14,627 nt of DNA from contig JAFQCI010000142.1 in assembly GCA_017416505.1 (NCBI GenBank), positions 1 to 14,627 on the forward strand. The letters run 5' to 3'. The DNA comes from Lachnospiraceae bacterium. Lineage in GTDB: Bacteria > Bacillota_A > Clostridia > Lachnospirales > Lachnospiraceae. Positions 11,885 to 14,627 of this stretch are shown one piece after another. Position 1 is the stretch's first letter; every line of letters starts with the position of its first letter. A program made the position numbers and the translations under genes. The notes beneath the pieces are model-generated. The model searched no databases and had not been told where the DNA came from. It saw only the letters and a list, made by a program, of their open reading frames with translations.

Positions 11885-12036
11885 TTGAACAAGTTATCGT
11901 AAAACTAAACTTGAAACACTTTTCACCGTGTACATATTTTAGTACCTGAAAGAATTGAGTTATCGTAAAACTGATAATTCAATGTTAATTCTGCCATAAT
12001 ATTTTAGTACCTGAAAGAATTGAGTTATCATAATAT
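11870..12036 (+). CRISPR. Relic type II-like CRISPR array: three repeats, two spacers, no cas genes
   Basis: Repeat 2 (11936-11971, 36 nt) begins ATTTTAGTACCTGAAAG and ends GAGTTATCGTAAAAC, the TTTTAG...TAAAAC outline typical of type II repeats. Repeat 3 (12001-12036) is identical for its first 29 nt and then decays (CATAATAT-type end), as leader-distal repeats often do. Repeat 1 keeps the final 14 nt AGTTATCGTAAAAC (11892-11905) and is degenerate before that. Spacers are 30 nt (11906-11935) and 29 nt (11972-12000), unrelated to each other. Period is 65-66 bp. No Cas9, Cas1 or Cas2 coding sequence is in the window. Two spacers is few, so a non-CRISPR tandem repeat remains possible. Confidence 0.62.
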
Positions 12037-12076
12037 TTAATGTTATGTATTAATACATATTGTAAGAGTTACATAA

Positions 12077-12104
12077 TTGAGATAGTGTACGAGATGTATA
12101 TAGT
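12077..12104 (+). promoter_or_regulatory. Possible promoter of the dus-GH18 pair
   Basis: TTGAGA (12077-12082), 16 nt, TATAGT (12099-12104): four and five matches to the sigma-A hexamers. The leader to the ATG at 12236 would be about 125 nt, in which I see nothing structured. Confidence 0.4.
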
Positions 12105-12235
12105 TTGTACATAAATTTTGATTGGAGATAAATAGTGAAAATTGGTGTTTGGTTTGGATTTTAGCTCACGTTTAGCATAATTGTGGCTATTTGGGGAATT
12201 ATAGCAATTAAATTAGATAAGAGTGAGGGAATCAT

Positions 12236-13282
12236 ATGGAAAATACAGATGATATAAAGTTTTATTTTGCCCCATTAGAGGGAATTACGGGCTACATATA
12301 TCGTAACGCATTTCATGAAACCTTTGGGGGAGTGGATAAATATTTTATTCCATTTTTATCACCGGGGGCAAAGAAGAAACTAACGGAGAAAGAGAGAAAC
12401 GACATCCTTCCGGAGCATAATGCCAGAATGTGTGCAGTACCGCAGATATTGTCCAAAAATGCAGCAGATGTGGTAAATGCTTGTGAGATGCTAAAAAGTC
12501 TGGGATATGAAGAAGTAAACTTAAATATTGGCTGTCCTTCAGGAACGGTGGTAAATAAGGGAAGAGGTGCTGGTTTACTTACAGACTTGCAGAATCTAAA
12601 TCAGTTTTTGGAAGGAATTTTTTCAAAAGCGGAGGTTTCTATATCCATAAAAACAAGGATTGGTATGGATGATGTGACAGAGTGGGAAGATATTTTGAAA
12701 TTATATAACCAGTATCCTATAAAGGAATTAATCATACATCCAAGGTTGAGGAAGGATTTTTATAACGGAATACCGAATTATGAAGCATTTTCTTATGCAT
12801 TGGAGCATAGTAAAAATCCTATTTGTTATAATGGTGACATTAATATTTTGCAGGATTATGTAAATTTAAAGGCTCGTTTTCCACAGGTAAACAGTTGGAT
12901 GATAGGACGGGGCTTTTTAAGAAATCCATTTTTGTTAAAGCAACTTCGAACTTATGAGCAGATGCGAGAAAAGAACGATGAAAATAAATCTTACAACATC
13001 ATGTTAGAGGAGATAGGCTCTGTAGGGATGGGAAATGTGACGGCAGAAGAGATGAGCTTTATAGATAGGGACAATGATTTAGAACTTCTAAAGCAATTTC
13101 ATCATACTTTGCTTTCTGGATATAAAGATTATTTGTCTGGAGATACACCAGTACTTTTTAAGATGAAAGAATTATGGTTTTATATGAGAGATTTGTTCCC
13201 AGAAGACGAAAAACTCTATAAGAAAATTAAAAAAGCGAAAAATTTATTAGAGTATGAAAGCATTGTGGCAACCGTATTTTAA
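12236..13282 (+). CDS. dus: tRNA-dihydrouridine synthase
   Basis: FMN enzyme that reduces uridine in the tRNA D-loop using NADPH; cytoplasmic. At 348 aa it has the usual length. Signature features in order: FAPLEGITGYIYRNAF (11-26, FMN-binding strand), PQILSK (69-74), NLNIGCPSG with catalytic C100, KTRIG (139-143, with the FMN-binding Lys), IHPR (167-170, His-Pro), NGDI (199-202) and GRGFLRNP (224-231). The C-terminal helical domain is complete. The ATG at 12236 has GTGAGGGA five bases ahead. It is followed at 47 bp by the LysM-GH18 gene in the same direction with no terminator between. Which of the bacterial Dus types it is cannot be decided here. It marks the return to ordinary chromosomal genes. 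Confidence 0.93.
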   Translation: MENTDDIKFYFAPLEGITGYIYRNAFHETFGGVDKYFIPFLSPGAKKKLTEKERNDILPEHNARMCAVPQILSKNAADVVNACEMLKSLGYEEVNLNIGCPSGTVVNKGRGAGLLTDLQNLNQFLEGIFSKAEVSISIKTRIGMDDVTEWEDILKLYNQYPIKELIIHPRLRKDFYNGIPNYEAFSYALEHSKNPICYNGDINILQDYVNLKARFPQVNSWMIGRGFLRNPFLLKQLRTYEQMREKNDENKSYNIMLEEIGSVGMGNVTAEEMSFIDRDNDLELLKQFHHTLLSGYKDYLSGDTPVLFKMKELWFYMRDLFPEDEKLYKKIKKAKNLLEYESIVATVF

Positions 13283-13329
13283 TTAAGATAAAAGAATATA
13301 CTATAGAAACGAAAATCATTGGTGATATT

Positions 13330-14460
13330 ATGGAAATCTATGTGGTAAATCCTGGAGATACCGTATATGGAATTGCCTCATTATATCAAGTCGAGGTGAA
13401 TGAGTTGATATATGCCAATCAATTGGTGTACCCTTACCAGTTAGCAATTGGTCAGGCGTTACTGATTACAAATGGACAAAGGGAGAAGTCCATGCAAATC
13501 AAAAGCAATGGTTATGCGTATCCTTTTATAAACAGATGGGTCTTAGGCAACACCTTGCCTTTTTTAACAGAACTATCTGTTTTTTCTTATGGCTTTACAG
13601 CAGAAGGAGAATTGGTTCCGCCATTATTGGATGATGTCTGGATGGTAAACATGGCTTTGGAAAGTGAAACCCTTCCCGTTTTGACCCTTACCCCTTTTGG
13701 GATAAATGGAAATTTTGATAATAATCTTATCAGTGCAATTATAAGAAATCCTGCCAGTAGAGATAGGCTTTTAGAAAATCTTGTACTTGAAATGAAGGAA
13801 AAGGGTTATGAAGGGCTTGATATCGATTTTGAGTATATTAAGGCTGAGGACAGGGATTTGTTTACAGAATTTGTTCAGGTATGCACTCAAAGAATGCACG
13901 TTGAAGGATATCAGGTGTCTGTGGCATTGGCACCCAAAATATCGGCAGAACAAAAGGGGCTTTTATATGAGGGAAAAGATTACAAAGCAATTGGAGAAGC
14001 GGCAGACCATGTTTTAGTCATGACATATGAATGGGGATATACTTATGGGCCGCCAATGGCTGTGGCACCGTTAAATATGGTAAGAATGGTGTTGGAGTAT
14101 GCGGTTACGGAAATTCCTCCGGAAAAAATAAATATGGGGATTCCCAATTATGGATATGACTGGCCACTTCCTTTTGAACGTGGAAAAACAAGAGCAAGAA
14201 CCATTGGAAACATTGAGGCGGTACAACTTGCAGTTCTTAATGGCTCTCAAATTAAGTTTGATGAGCTTGCCCAGTCCCCTTATTTTAATTATGAGAGTGA
14301 TGGCATCTTGCATGAAGTCTGGTTTGAGGATGTTCGAAGCCTTCAACAGAAGTTTGATTTGATGAAAGAATTTGGCTTACGAGGGCCTGGCTATTGGCAG
14401 ATTATGCAGTTGTTTCGTGCAAACTGGCTTCTTTTAGAGGATAATTTTTATATTGTATAA
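13330..14460 (+). CDS. LysM-GH18 glycoside hydrolase of the spore SleL/YaaH type
   Basis: 376 aa. Residues 2-47 are one LysM peptidoglycan-binding module (YVVNPGDTVYGIASLYQVEV ... LAIGQALLI). Residues about 60-370 form a GH18 barrel with the catalytic signature GLDIDFE: D164, D166 and acid E168. MTYEWG (231-236) and the late GYWQIM segment are other GH18 landmarks. There is no signal peptide, as for YaaH/SleL enzymes that are assembled into the spore and cleave cortex muramic-lactam peptidoglycan during germination. Bacillus relatives usually have two LysM modules, this one has one. GGTGAT (13321-13326) is a weak ribosome binding site. It suggests a spore-former. Another N-acetylglucosaminidase role is possible. 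Confidence 0.88.
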   Translation: MEIYVVNPGDTVYGIASLYQVEVNELIYANQLVYPYQLAIGQALLITNGQREKSMQIKSNGYAYPFINRWVLGNTLPFLTELSVFSYGFTAEGELVPPLLDDVWMVNMALESETLPVLTLTPFGINGNFDNNLISAIIRNPASRDRLLENLVLEMKEKGYEGLDIDFEYIKAEDRDLFTEFVQVCTQRMHVEGYQVSVALAPKISAEQKGLLYEGKDYKAIGEAADHVLVMTYEWGYTYGPPMAVAPLNMVRMVLEYAVTEIPPEKINMGIPNYGYDWPLPFERGKTRARTIGNIEAVQLAVLNGSQIKFDELAQSPYFNYESDGILHEVWFEDVRSLQQKFDLMKEFGLRGPGYWQIMQLFRANWLLLEDNFYIV

Positions 14461-14464
14461 ATAG

Positions 14465-14627
14465 AAGAGGAATTCATCTATACAGCTTTTTCATTCATTC
14501 AGGGAATGGATTTCGGAAATGTCTGACCCAAGAAACCAGAGCTATATCACATATGCACAGACAGACCTTATATATATGGGCATTTTGAAAAATGTATGCG
14601 CACAGCATACCATGCGTGAAATGGAAG
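14465..14627 (+). mobile_element. Transposase, N-terminal part, cut by the window end
   Basis: The frame is open from 14465 to the window edge. It reads QLFHSFREWISEMSDPRNQS then YITYAQTDLIYMGILKNVCA, and continues QHTMREMEE-like. This resembles the N terminus of a DDE transposase family common in Lachnospiraceae (DPRNxSYI-Y-xxLIYMGILKN, then TMR-ME). The first ATG in frame is 14519, inside the similarity. A start could be non-ATG near AGAGG (14466-14470), or the 5' end may be damaged. It begins just 4 bp after the GH18 stop, with no visible terminal inverted repeat in that gap. A short ribosome-site-like AGAAGAGG precedes it. Confidence 0.55.

Noticed and set aside
13808..14362. Plus-strand frames 13808-14017 and 14150-14362
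   Set aside because: Out-of-frame shadows within the GH18 gene, whose motifs are continuous in its own frame.

Overview
The window looks like low-GC Bacillota DNA, most likely a Lachnospiraceae-type gut clostridium. The signs are AT-rich sequence with strong GGAGG ribosome binding sites, a relaxase and integrase of the kind carried by Tn1549/Tn916-like conjugative elements, a spore-type LysM-GH18 hydrolase, and several families of large signal-less hypothetical proteins that I associate with Lachnospiraceae. The assignment comes from pattern recognition, not a database search.

Layout. Positions 1-438 hold the 3' end of a RecG-like ATP-binding regulator, followed by a terminator. Positions 640-2639 encode an Agr/Lyt-type two-component system: a LytTR response regulator and a GHKL sensor kinase whose ends overlap by one base. 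From 2744 to 8109 runs a co-directional set of genes: a small lipoprotein, four soluble proteins of unknown function (3173, 3912, 4909, 5936) and a 28-residue mini-ORF. A 19-bp sequence, TTGGTGCAATAAATAGTCG, lies upstream of both the two-component genes and the lipoprotein operon. In both places it is exactly 55 bp before a GYCGATAW box and about 100 bp before the start codon, so the regulator very probably controls both transcription units.

Positions 8181-9605 are a graveyard of mobile-element pieces: the C-terminal part of a relaxase (minus strand), the winged-helix end of another ATP-binding regulator, and the catalytic end of a tyrosine recombinase. Positions 9606-11157 are sparsely coding. 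They hold inverted repeats, a good sigma-A promoter driving a three-hairpin RNA in front of a 51-residue gene, two terminators and a divergent XRE repressor.

The gene at 11158-11760 is another soluble hypothetical protein. Its leader shares a 15-bp sequence, at exactly the same distance from the ATG, with gene 3173. Behind it is a long inverted repeat that runs into a three-unit array of about 36-bp repeats with 29-30 bp spacers. I read this as the relic of a type II CRISPR array; no cas gene is visible. From 12236 the sequence looks like ordinary chromosome: a tRNA-dihydrouridine synthase, a LysM-GH18 spore hydrolase, then the start of a transposase cut by the window end.

How it fits together (inference): an integrated, partly decayed element carries a membrane-sensed LytTR switch that turns on itself and a multigene cargo of unknown function. 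The cargo and its paired promoters are the best candidate for an undescribed system here.
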